18,966 bases of DNA, taken from assembly GCA_035549275.1 (NCBI GenBank), contig DASZRH010000016.1:1-18966 (forward strand). Reading direction: 5' to 3'. Under the pieces are notes generated by a model. It was given only the letters and a program-made list of their open reading frames with translations, had not been told where the DNA came from and did not search any database. This stretch comes from 2-01-FULL-49-17 sp035549275 (lineage in GTDB: Bacteria > Patescibacteriota > Minisyncoccia > 2-02-FULL-40-12 > GWA2-44-9). The position numbers were made by a program, and so were the translations under genes. Positions 5,925-12,477 of this stretch are shown piece by piece. Numbering within the stretch: position 1 is the stretch's first letter; each line of letters opens with the position of its first letter.

Positions 5925-7154
5925 TCACGCCGCCGGTTCGGACGCATCCGGCCGCCGGGCGTGTTTCTCGGCAAGGTTCGTCCACTCGCCGTAGAGCCAG
6001 AGGACGAACTCGGTCAGCAGGCGCCACTTGGCCATATTCCGAATGTGGCCCTTGGTGTACTTCTTCACGGTCTTGCCGCCGGTTTCGACCATGACAGGTT
6101 CGGGGTAGCGCTCCTGGTAGGCCTTCTTGATTTCCAGGAGCCGCTGGCCCCAGACGCTGTCGGGCCGATATTCGGCCTGGCCGGCGAAGAGGTACAGCGA
6201 CTGGCGAATCCACGGGTTGTACCCCGAGTACTCGCCGGCCCGCATCCGCGGGAAGCGTCCGTCCGGCAGGACCTGGGTCCCGCAGAACTTGTTGAACTTC
6301 CATTGCGTCGCGAAGCGCCGGACGTCGCCGATCGGGCCGATGATGCCGGCTGCGATGACTTCGCCGATTCCTTCCACGCCGGCCAGGACTTCCTGCCAGA
6401 CGGGGATCTTCTGAACGGCGGCCTTGAGCTGGTTCTCGGAATACTTCTCTTCCTTGATGAGCAGCTGCAGGGTCTGATCGTTGGCCTTGCGTTCGTCCCA
6501 GGCATCCTCGATGGATCCTTCCGGGAAGCGGCCGTCGACGGAGAGAAAGATCTCGCCGATGAACCGCTGGCGGAGCCGCTGCTGGCAAGCGATGCGCGCC
6601 TTTTGGGCGTCGCGCCGCGCGTACAGTGCTTCCTTGACCGCGATCAGATCGCGGTCGGCGGGATCAAGGAGATAGAACGCGCTCGGTTCCTGCTCGAAGA
6701 GCGAGATGAGCGTGAGCGAGTCGTCCTCTTTGGTCTGTTCTTCCGTCCGGCGGGCCTTGAGGGCGTACGCCGGAATGCGGAAAACCAGAGACCCGATCTC
6801 TTCGCCTCGGCGCGAAAGCGCCGAGGCGAAGAGATCTCCCGACCCGCCGAGCAAGAACAGCGCCGTGTCTCCCGTTCGGAAGCCCTCATGGGCTGCCGGC
6901 ACGATCGTGATGGTCTTGCCGTCGTCCTTCTTCTTCACGATGTGGTGAGGCGGGAAGGCGGAGAGGTCTTCGTCTTCCGTTGCTGGGCGCCAGGCACTCG
7001 GCCAGCGGCCGAGCAGGAAATCCAGTTCCTCTTGCTCGGACTTCAGGTCGTAGGTCTTGATCGCGCCGTCGGCCTTGATGGCTACTTGCGTCGGCTGTTC
7101 TGCGCCTTTCGCCGTCTTCTTGATCCGATGCCGGATCCCGATGAGCCTGCTCAT
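5925..7154 (-). CDS. IS110-like protein, probably lacking the DEDD active site
   Basis: 409 residues. Helix-hairpin-helix LAGVEGIGEVIAAGIIG (257-273) followed by PIGDVRRFATQWKFNKFCG, then YNPWIRQSLYLFA and the C-terminal GHIRNMAKWRLLTEFVLWLYGEW, together match the IS116/IS110/IS902 C-terminal layout. The N-terminal half aligns by eye with the RuvC-like DEDD domain, but the hallmark residues differ: GID reads GIR (Arg8), the ExTG position reads GGSG (Gly103), and KxDxxDA reads KEDDSL (Asp144 kept, Leu147 replaces the last Asp). The serine motif after the HhH is also not apparent (VLPDGRFPR). The start at 7154 is fixed by AAAGGAG 6 bases upstream, a signal no neighbouring gene has. The gene is GC-rich and flanked by structured repeats. 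It may be a divergent transposase or a domesticated RNA/DNA-binding derivative. Confidence 0.72.
   Translation of the reverse strand: MSRLIGIRHRIKKTAKGAEQPTQVAIKADGAIKTYDLKSEQEELDFLLGRWPSAWRPATEDEDLSAFPPHHIVKKKDDGKTITIVPAAHEGFRTGDTALFLLGGSGDLFASALSRRGEEIGSLVFRIPAYALKARRTEEQTKEDDSLTLISLFEQEPSAFYLLDPADRDLIAVKEALYARRDAQKARIACQQRLRQRFIGEIFLSVDGRFPEGSIEDAWDERKANDQTLQLLIKEEKYSENQLKAAVQKIPVWQEVLAGVEGIGEVIAAGIIGPIGDVRRFATQWKFNKFCGTQVLPDGRFPRMRAGEYSGYNPWIRQSLYLFAGQAEYRPDSVWGQRLLEIKKAYQERYPEPVMVETGGKTVKKYTKGHIRNMAKWRLLTEFVLWLYGEWTNLAEKHARRPDASEPAA
6795..6836. repeat. 19-bp perfect hairpin with GAAA loop inside the IS110-like gene
   Basis: Arms 6795-6813 and 6818-6836 are exact reverse complements around GAAA, a GNRA-type loop when read on the plus strand (antisense to the gene). 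It encodes the segment GDLFASALSRRGEEIG. A shorter 9-bp hairpin with loop CAG lies at 6636-6656 in the same gene. Confidence 0.8.
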
Positions 7155-7160
7155 GTGAAA

Positions 7161-7167
7161 CTCCTTT
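7161..7167 (-). promoter_or_regulatory. Strong Shine-Dalgarno site of the IS110-like gene
   Basis: Minus-strand AAAGGAG, 6 bases before the ATG at 7154. It decides the start over the open frame extending to 7211. It contrasts with the rest of the window, where I see no Shine-Dalgarno sequences. Confidence 0.8.
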
Positions 7168-7232
7168 GAAAGTACAAATGAGGGATGAACGCACGTCCTT
7201 AGTCGAAACACTCACATGATCGCACTTTCACC

Positions 7233-7500
7233 CTCTCCGAAACCCCAAAAAATTGGAATCTCGGAGAGAGTCCCCTGTGCGCGCGAAGCGCGCACAGGGG
7301 ATGACTGTCAGGGGCAGCGTCGTTATCGAATCACCGCAACTTTCGCTCCCGACAGTTTTGCGGCGGCATGACATGGTTCGGATCAAGCCGACAATCGCCG
7401 CAGCAAACTTGAAAAGAAAAATAACAGGAAACGTGGCGGACGGGCAGTCGACTCATCGAAACACCTCAATATTCTCCCGTCCGCCGTGGGCACGGAATAG
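7233..7500. repeat. Structured repeat unit B (P1-P2-P3-P4), 5' of the IS110-like gene
   Basis: The most complete unit. P1: 7233-7240 with 7261-7268 (CTCTCCGA/TCGGAGAG). P2: 14-bp perfect stem 7271-7284/7288-7301 with a GAA loop. P3: CTGTC (7305-7309) with GACAG (7351-7355), then GG/CC pairs; its loop holds TCGAATCA (7326-7333). A 16-mer shared with unit C (7353-7368), TCGGATCA (7378-7385), a shared 20-mer (7399-7418) and a shared 22-mer (7423-7444). P4: 10-bp stem 7435-7444/7476-7485 with a 31-base loop. It has the same orientation as units A and C. It is gene-free. From 7501 to 7586 the DNA is AT-rich and I see nothing definite. Confidence 0.72.
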
Positions 7501-7586
7501 ATCAAATTAGATCATCGATCGCCCTACATATATTAAACTAAAAATCCAAATTTGTCAATTTTGCATCCACTGGGAATTTAGGCGGA

Positions 7587-7687
7587 GTCCCGGCAGACCC
7601 TTGAGGGACCGTTCGGAGCCGGGCAGGCGAGAGGGAGCGCAAAAGCCATCTGGCTTTTGACGCGATCCCGAAAGCGTCTGCCGGGAC
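7587..7687. ncRNA. Branched structured element 3' of uvrB
   Basis: A perfect 12-bp outer stem, GTCCCGGCAGAC (7587-7598) with GTCTGCCGGGAC (7676-7687), encloses at least two inner helices. The clear one is CAAAAGCCA (7640-7648) with TGGCTTTTG (7651-7659), extended by GCG/CGC. A weaker one is CCC-TTGA-GGG (7598-7607). It starts 4 bases after the uvrB stop codon on the minus strand. No clean U-tract follows. It is not a tRNA: the outer stem is too long and there are no D or T loops. It could be a 3'-UTR RNA, a processed terminator or a palindromic mobile unit. Confidence 0.5.
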
Positions 7688-7691
7688 GTAA

Positions 7692-9686
7692 CTACTGGGC
7701 CTTCATCTTCCGAATCTGTTCCTTGAGCGCCATCGCGTGTTCATAGTCGAATTTACGGATTGCGCGTTCAAGCATCCGTTCGAGCTGCTTTACCGCCTTG
7801 CCGCGGTTGCCATTGCCAAAGAAGACAACTTCCGTCGATCCCTCGCCGTAGCGTTGAGCTGACGCTTTGCGGGAAATCGGCAAATCGAAATCGCCGATTG
7901 ATTTCACAATCGTCGTCGGGGTGATGTTATTTTCTGTATTGTAGATTTCTTGTTTTTGCCGGCGGCGGAGTGTTTCTTTGATGGCGGCATCCATTGAGCG
8001 GGTGATTTTGTCGGCGTAGAGGAGTACATGGCCGTTCTGGTGGCGCGCGGCCCGGCCCATCGTCTGGATCAGCGTCGTCGTATTGCGCAGAAAGCCTTCT
8101 TTGTCGGCGTCCAAAATCGCAATCAGTGAAACTTCGGGCAAGTCGAGCCCTTCGCGGAGCAGATTGACGCCGACCAGCACGTCATAGTGGCCGAGGCGGA
8201 GGTCTTTAATAATTTTCAGCCGGTCGAGGGTTTTGATTTCAGAATGGAGATAATTGACTTTGATGCCTTCGCCCGCCAAGTGTTCGGACAAGTCTTCGGC
8301 CATACGCTTGGTGAGCGTGGTAACGATGACGCGCTCGTTGCGCGCGACGCGTTCTCGAATTTTGCCGACCAAATGGGGAATCTGATCCGCGGTCGGATGG
8401 ATTTCAATGGTCGGGTCCAAAAGTCCCGTCGGGCGGATGAGCTGTTCAGCAATGTTCTTGCCTGATTTTTCAAGTTCGTACGCGGCGGGCGTGGCAGAAA
8501 CGTAGACGGCCTTTTGAATGCGTTCCTGAAACTCGGGAAATTTCAGCGGCCGGTTGTCGATGGCCGACGGCAGGCGCCAGCCGTATTCGACGAGCGTGGT
8601 TTTGCGCGAGTTGTCGCCGTTGAACATCGAGCGTAACTGAGGCACGCTAATATGCGATTCGTCAATAATAGTCAAAAACTCGCCTTTCGATTTAAAGAAG
8701 TCCAGCAATGAATACGGCGGCTCGCCGGGTTTGCGGAAATCCAAATGGCGGGAATAGTTTTCAATGCCGTGGCAGTAGCCGGTCTGGCGCATCATCTCCA
8801 AATCGTTGGTTGTTTTTTCTTGAAGGCGGGCGGCTTCCTGGGCTTTGCCGTGTTTCTTGAGGTATTTCACGTGCTGCTGAAGCTCGCTCTTGATGTTTTC
8901 GATCGCCAGGCCGACTTTGCTGTCGCCGCTGATCCAGTATTTGGCGGGGAAAATGATCGCGTTAACGATTTTTTCATATTGCAAATCTTTCAATTCCAAA
9001 TCTTCGGGATCGGCGATCGCGGCCCGGGCAAGTTTGGCAACGATGTTGTTCTTGAAGGTGACGCGCGTCACCTCCTGGCTGGTCGGGGAAACGATCTCAA
9101 TTTCATCGGCCGTTTTTCGAAATGATCCGCGTTTGAGTTCAATGTCTTGGGCGTATTGCAAACGGATCAAGCTGCGCACCATTTCATTGGGCGTGATTTT
9201 TTTGCCTTCAAAAATTTCCAGACCGAGGTTTTTGTAGTCCTCGGGCGAACCGAGGTTGTAGATGCAGGATACGGACGCGACGACGATGACGTCGTCGCGG
9301 CTGACGATCGCCTGCGTCGCTGCGTGACGCAGGCGATCGATTTCTTCGTTGATCTTGGAATCCTTCTCGATATACGTGTCGGTATGGGGAATATATGCTT
9401 CCGGCTGATAATAGTCGTAATAGGAGACGAAATAGTGGACGGCGTTATTGGGAAAAAATTCTTTGAATTCTTTGTAGAGCTGGGCGGCGAGGGTTTTGTT
9501 GTGGGAAATAACCAGCGTCGGGCGCTTGTGCTGTTCGATGACTTTGGCCATGGTGAACGTTTTGCCGCTTCCGGTCACGCCCAACAGCACCTGGTGTTTT
9601 TTGCCGGCTTTGAGTCCTTTAACCAGCTTCTCGATCGCTTGCGGCTGGTCGCCCGTCGGTTCGAATTTTGAACTTAATTTGAACAT
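7692..9686 (-). CDS. uvrB: UvrABC excision nuclease subunit B
   Basis: DNA damage-verifying helicase-like subunit of nucleotide excision repair, 664 residues, close to the family norm. Walker A is GVTGSGKT (36-43). The damage-probing beta-hairpin region YYDYYQPEAYIP starts at 89. DESH is at 342-345. Later helicase motifs include VSATPAAYELE, VTTLTKRMAEDL, VLVGVNLLREGLD and QTMGRAARH. The C-terminal UVR motif for UvrA/UvrC contact occupies the last 35 residues (AVKQLERMLERAIRKFDYEHAM). I chose the ATG at 9686 (MFKLSSKFEPTGDQPQAI), which matches UvrB N termini; the open frame reaching 9746 would overlap ruvA and its promoter. It diverges from ruvA with 27 bases between start codons. No Shine-Dalgarno sequence and no convincing promoter hexamers are seen. 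Confidence 0.97.
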   Translation of the reverse strand: MFKLSSKFEPTGDQPQAIEKLVKGLKAGKKHQVLLGVTGSGKTFTMAKVIEQHKRPTLVISHNKTLAAQLYKEFKEFFPNNAVHYFVSYYDYYQPEAYIPHTDTYIEKDSKINEEIDRLRHAATQAIVSRDDVIVVASVSCIYNLGSPEDYKNLGLEIFEGKKITPNEMVRSLIRLQYAQDIELKRGSFRKTADEIEIVSPTSQEVTRVTFKNNIVAKLARAAIADPEDLELKDLQYEKIVNAIIFPAKYWISGDSKVGLAIENIKSELQQHVKYLKKHGKAQEAARLQEKTTNDLEMMRQTGYCHGIENYSRHLDFRKPGEPPYSLLDFFKSKGEFLTIIDESHISVPQLRSMFNGDNSRKTTLVEYGWRLPSAIDNRPLKFPEFQERIQKAVYVSATPAAYELEKSGKNIAEQLIRPTGLLDPTIEIHPTADQIPHLVGKIRERVARNERVIVTTLTKRMAEDLSEHLAGEGIKVNYLHSEIKTLDRLKIIKDLRLGHYDVLVGVNLLREGLDLPEVSLIAILDADKEGFLRNTTTLIQTMGRAARHQNGHVLLYADKITRSMDAAIKETLRRRQKQEIYNTENNITPTTIVKSIGDFDLPISRKASAQRYGEGSTEVVFFGNGNRGKAVKQLERMLERAIRKFDYEHAMALKEQIRKMKAQ
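9305..9339. repeat. 14-bp perfect hairpin inside uvrB
   Basis: Arms 9305-9318 and 9326-9339 are exact reverse complements with a 7-base loop. They encode part of the conserved DRLRHAATQAIVSR region, so protein constraint may explain part of it. A 16-base perfect palindrome also lies at 9057-9072. Confidence 0.65.
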
Positions 9687-9707
9687 TATATAGGTGAATG
9701 CTATCCT
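9679..9707 (+). promoter_or_regulatory. ruvA promoter, overlapping the uvrB start
   Basis: TTGAAC (9679-9684), a 17-base spacer and TATCCT (9702-9707), with TG at 9699-9700 (extended -10). The ruvA ATG follows after 6 bases, implying a leaderless mRNA. The -35 box lies within the first codons of uvrB on the other strand. Confidence 0.75.
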
Positions 9708-9713
9708 ACATCT

Positions 9714-10292
9714 ATGATTTCTTTCCTTGAAGGAAGCGTGGAGCATGTAGGCGATAAATACGCGGTTTTGTGCGCCGGGGGCATAGGGTATAGGGTTATA
9801 GTATCCCCCAAGGTACAGAATATGTTATCAAAAAACAAGGATAAAGTCAAGCTCCATATCCACTCGCAGTTGAACATGCGCGAAGGAACTTTTGATCTGT
9901 ACGGGTTTCCTACGCGCGATGACTTGGAATTGTTTCATATTCTCACGACCGTCTCGGGCATCGGCCCGAAAGGAGCGATGAATATTCTGGCTGCGGTCGA
10001 GCCGTCCCATTTGAAAGCCGCGGTTGTGAACGAAGACGCCGATTATCTGAAAAAAGTCTCGGGCATCGGCCCGAAAGTCGCTCAGCGGCTCGTACTCGAA
10101 TTGCGCGGCAAAGTGGACCACTTGGGCAGTACGCTCGACGCCATTGATTTGGGCCAGGAAGGCCACGCCACCGAAGCGCTCCTGGCCCTCGGCTACAGCC
10201 AGAACGAAGCTAAGGTGGCGCTCAAAGAAGCCAAAGGCGAAACGCTTCAAGAGCGCGTCCGCGAAGCGTTGAAAATTCTGGGCAAGAAATAA
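9714..10292 (+). CDS. ruvA: Holliday junction DNA helicase subunit RuvA
   Basis: DNA-binding subunit that forms a tetramer on Holliday junctions and loads RuvB, 192 residues. An N-terminal OB-fold (MISFLEGSVEHVGDKYAVLCAGGIGYRV to about 63) is followed by tandem helix-hairpin-helix motifs SGIGPKGAM (81-89) and SGIGPKVAQ (116-124). After an acidic/flexible linker comes the C-terminal RuvB-contacting domain (about 148-192, ATEALLALGYSQNEAKVAL). The two HhH motifs share a near-identical stretch of DNA, a natural consequence of the repeated motif. The stop codon overlaps the next start as TAATG (10290-10294), so translation is probably coupled. No ruvB or ruvC is present in this window. Confidence 0.97.
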   Translation: MISFLEGSVEHVGDKYAVLCAGGIGYRVIVSPKVQNMLSKNKDKVKLHIHSQLNMREGTFDLYGFPTRDDLELFHILTTVSGIGPKGAMNILAAVEPSHLKAAVVNEDADYLKKVSGIGPKVAQRLVLELRGKVDHLGSTLDAIDLGQEGHATEALLALGYSQNEAKVALKEAKGETLQERVREALKILGKK

Positions 10293-11194
10293 TGAAATCA
10301 TTTTTGCAGACAACCGAATGGCTGGAATTCCAAAAATCGGTCGGGCATGCCGGCTGGCGGTTTGATAACGGCAAAATCCGGGCGAATATTATACGGCATA
10401 ACGTGCCGTTCGGAAAGAATTATTTGTATATTCCACACGGGCCCGAAATTTCGTTTGACGAAATTTCGGGCGGCCTCAAGAATGAACTGGCCCAATTCGT
10501 CGCATATCTGAAAAATCTTGCTCGTGAGCAGAATTCATTCTATATCAAAATGGAACCTTTGGACGACAAAGTTCCCGAGGTATTGCACGATTTCCGTTTT
10601 AAGAAATCAAAAAAAGAACTCCAGCCCCGGCGGACAGTGATCATGGACCTGGAAAAGAGCGAGCCGGAATTGCTGGCGGCGATGCATCACAAGACCCGCT
10701 ACAACATCAAGGTTGCCGAGAAATACAACCTGACGTTTAAAGCCGGTACGAATATGGAGGCATTCTGGAAGCTGCTGAAACATACCGCTGTCCATGATAA
10801 CTTTTCCACCCACCCGAAATCTTATTACGAAAAGCTATGCTCGACGCCGGGCATCACGGCCGAAACGATTTTTGTCGAACATGGCGGTCAGCCAGTCGCT
10901 GGCGCGATCTGGCTGGCTTTTGGCGATACCGCCTATTACCTTCACGGCGCAATGGACCGCAATCCGAAATACAAGCCGATGATGGCGGCCTATTTCTTGC
11001 ACTGGGAGGCGATGAAGATGGCTAAGAAGTACAATATGAAGCACTACGATTTCTGGGGCATTGATGCCGCCAAATATCCGGGCGTCACACGCTTTAAGCT
11101 CGGCTGGGGCGGCCGCCAGATCGAATATCCCGGCTCATTCGATTTGTCAGTCAAGAAATTCTGGTATTTTGTGTATAAAACATTTCGAAGATGA
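10292..11194 (+). CDS. FemAB/FemX-family peptidoglycan aminoacyltransferase
   Basis: 300 residues with the double-GNAT layout of Fem proteins. By family knowledge these transfer amino acids from aminoacyl-tRNA onto the stem-peptide side chain to build interpeptide bridges. Visible hallmarks: an N-terminal TTEWLEFQKSVG-like opening, a central KTRYNIKVAEKYNL (133-146), the second-domain GQPVAGAIWLAFGDTAYYLHGA, KYNMKHYDFWGI, and a C-terminal FKLGWGGRQIEYPGSFD, matching the Fem pattern of a Gly-rich F-K-x-G-x-G-G ending. It overlaps ruvA by TAATG and the MurE-like gene by ATGA. The overlap with a muramyl ligase supports a wall role. The amino acid added cannot be read from sequence. Confidence 0.88.
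   Translation: MKSFLQTTEWLEFQKSVGHAGWRFDNGKIRANIIRHNVPFGKNYLYIPHGPEISFDEISGGLKNELAQFVAYLKNLAREQNSFYIKMEPLDDKVPEVLHDFRFKKSKKELQPRRTVIMDLEKSEPELLAAMHHKTRYNIKVAEKYNLTFKAGTNMEAFWKLLKHTAVHDNFSTHPKSYYEKLCSTPGITAETIFVEHGGQPVAGAIWLAFGDTAYYLHGAMDRNPKYKPMMAAYFLHWEAMKMAKKYNMKHYDFWGIDAAKYPGVTRFKLGWGGRQIEYPGSFDLSVKKFWYFVYKTFRR
10441..10471. repeat. 14-bp perfect hairpin, 3-base loop, inside the FemAB-like gene
   Basis: Arms 10441-10454 and 10458-10471 (GCCCGAAATTTCGT and its complement) flank TTG. They encode PEISFDEISG. Confidence 0.75.
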
Positions 11195-12465
11195 TTAAAG
11201 AAAGCGCGCTGGATAAAATCCTGTATCAGATTAAAAAACTCATTCCGAAGCCGGTGTTTGAATTTTTCCAGCCGGCGTATCATCGGACCCTGGCGCGGGT
11301 GGGCGCACTGCGGCACGGCTTCCCATCGAACAGGCTCAAAGTTATCGGCGTAACAGGCACAAAAGGGAAATCTACGACGGTTTTTCTGATTACTAAGATT
11401 CTCGAAGGCGCGGGCAAAAAAGTAGCGGCGATCGGATCGCTCGGCTTTCAAATCGGTGACCGTCGCTGGCCGAACACGCTCAAGATGACAATGCCCGGCC
11501 GGTTCCGGCTGCAGAAATTTCTGGCCGAAGCCCTGCGGGCGCAATGCGAGTATGTGGTCTTGGAAGTAACATCTGAAGGCATCAAGCAGATGCGCCACCT
11601 CGGTATTCGATTTGATACGGCCGTGTTTGTGAATATTCACCGCGAGCATTTGGAAAATCACGGCTCGTTTGAAAATTATCTGGCCGCCAAGCAGGAGTTG
11701 TTCAAGGCGTGTGGGCGGAATCATGTGTTGAATATTGAAGACCCGTATGCGGCCGAGTTTGCCAAGATTCCAGCCGAAAAAAAAATAACTTTTGGGCTCA
11801 CGAACGGCGATGTGAAGTGCGACAGCTATGAAACCCGGTCCGATCATTCGGAATTCATGGTCCTGGGTACAAAAATTAATTTGCGCTTGGGCGGACGAGA
11901 ATTTAACATCGCCAATGCCTTGGCCGCGATTGCGGTCGGATCGGTATACGGCGTTTCGACCGCGGATGCCGCGCGGGCGTTGGAAGCGATCAATTCAATT
12001 CCGGGCCGGATGCAATTTATTCAGAAAAATCCGTTTGCGGTTGTCGTGGATTATGCGCACACGCCCGATTCGTTGCGCGCTGTATATGCAGCGCTCAAAC
12101 CCGCCGCGCCAGGACGGCTGATTGCCGTCCTGGGCGCGGCGGGCGGCGGCCGCGACAAATGGAAACGGCCCGAATTCGGCAAGATCGCCGATGAGTTGGC
12201 CGATGAAATTATTCTCACTGACGAGGATCCCTACGAGGAAAACCCGGAATCAATCGTTGAGCAGATCAAACAAGGCATCGGCCGGACCGAGCGCCTCCAG
12301 GTAATCATGGATCGCAAGGAAGCGATCGGCGCCGCGGTCGCCTTGGCGACCGCGGGCGACGTCGTCGTCATTACCGGCAAGGGCTCAGAAGTCTCAATGG
12401 CTGTGGCCGGCAATCGCAAGATTCCGTGGTCGGACGCGGAGATTGTCAAAGCGTTTTTACAATAA
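11191..12465 (+). CDS. MurE-like UDP-MurNAc-peptide ligase, N-terminally short
   Basis: ATP-dependent Mur ligase-type enzyme, 424 residues. Central domain: P-loop TGTKGKST (55-62), EVTSEG (125-130), NIHREHLENHGSFENY, and AAKQELF, where Lys167 is the likely carbamylated lysine. C-terminal domain: DYAHTPDSL (287-295), GRDKWKRPEFGKIAD and TGKGSE near the end. Canonical MurE is about 490 residues with a UDP-binding N-terminal domain; here the P-loop comes at residue 55, so that domain is missing or replaced by a short basic lead. The residue-3 specificity motif is DEDP (344-347) rather than the DNPR of meso-DAP-adding MurE, so the added amino acid is uncertain. The start overlaps the FemAB-like stop (ATGA, 11191-11194). 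Confidence 0.88.
   Translation: MIKESALDKILYQIKKLIPKPVFEFFQPAYHRTLARVGALRHGFPSNRLKVIGVTGTKGKSTTVFLITKILEGAGKKVAAIGSLGFQIGDRRWPNTLKMTMPGRFRLQKFLAEALRAQCEYVVLEVTSEGIKQMRHLGIRFDTAVFVNIHREHLENHGSFENYLAAKQELFKACGRNHVLNIEDPYAAEFAKIPAEKKITFGLTNGDVKCDSYETRSDHSEFMVLGTKINLRLGGREFNIANALAAIAVGSVYGVSTADAARALEAINSIPGRMQFIQKNPFAVVVDYAHTPDSLRAVYAALKPAAPGRLIAVLGAAGGGRDKWKRPEFGKIADELADEIILTDEDPYEENPESIVEQIKQGIGRTERLQVIMDRKEAIGAAVALATAGDVVVITGKGSEVSMAVAGNRKIPWSDAEIVKAFLQ
12100..12143. repeat. 19-bp hairpin with one bulge inside the MurE-like gene
   Basis: Arms 12100-12118 and 12124-12143 pair throughout except for one extra G at about 12134; the loop is TGATT. They encode PAAPGRLIAVLGAAGG. Confidence 0.75.
12332..12355. 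repeat. 11-bp perfect hairpin inside the MurE-like gene
   Basis: Arms 12332-12342 and 12345-12355 (CCGCGGTCGCC and its complement) are separated by only TT. Confidence 0.65.
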
Positions 12466-12471
12466 TATACT
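12443..12471 (+). promoter_or_regulatory. Promoter of the cupredoxin-like gene
   Basis: TTGTCA (12443-12448), a 17-base spacer and TATACT (12466-12471), then 6 bases and the ATG at 12478. It overlaps the end of the MurE-like gene. The spacing again implies a leaderless transcript. Confidence 0.75.
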
Positions 12472-12477
12472 AGCAAT

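Noticed and set aside
5913..7169. A 418-codon plus-strand open frame antisense to the IS110-like gene
   Set aside because: It has no recognisable motif and its composition is typical of a GC-rich shadow (runs of Gly/Leu/Arg/Asp). The minus-strand frame has IS110 motifs and a Shine-Dalgarno site.
5396..7385. CRISPR-like array from the repeated TCGAATCA
   Set aside because: The repeats are only 8 bases, irregularly spaced and embedded in different structures; no cas genes are present.
7587..7687. tRNA-like gene in the branched element
   Set aside because: The 12-bp closing stem, the lack of D and T loop signatures and no CCA exclude a tRNA.
9687..9746. N-terminal extension of uvrB
   Set aside because: It overlaps the ruvA start and promoter, and UvrB proteins begin at the FKL...F-P-GDQP segment.
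9952..10070. Direct repeat in ruvA
   Set aside because: It encodes the two helix-hairpin-helix motifs SGIGPK and is explained by protein function.
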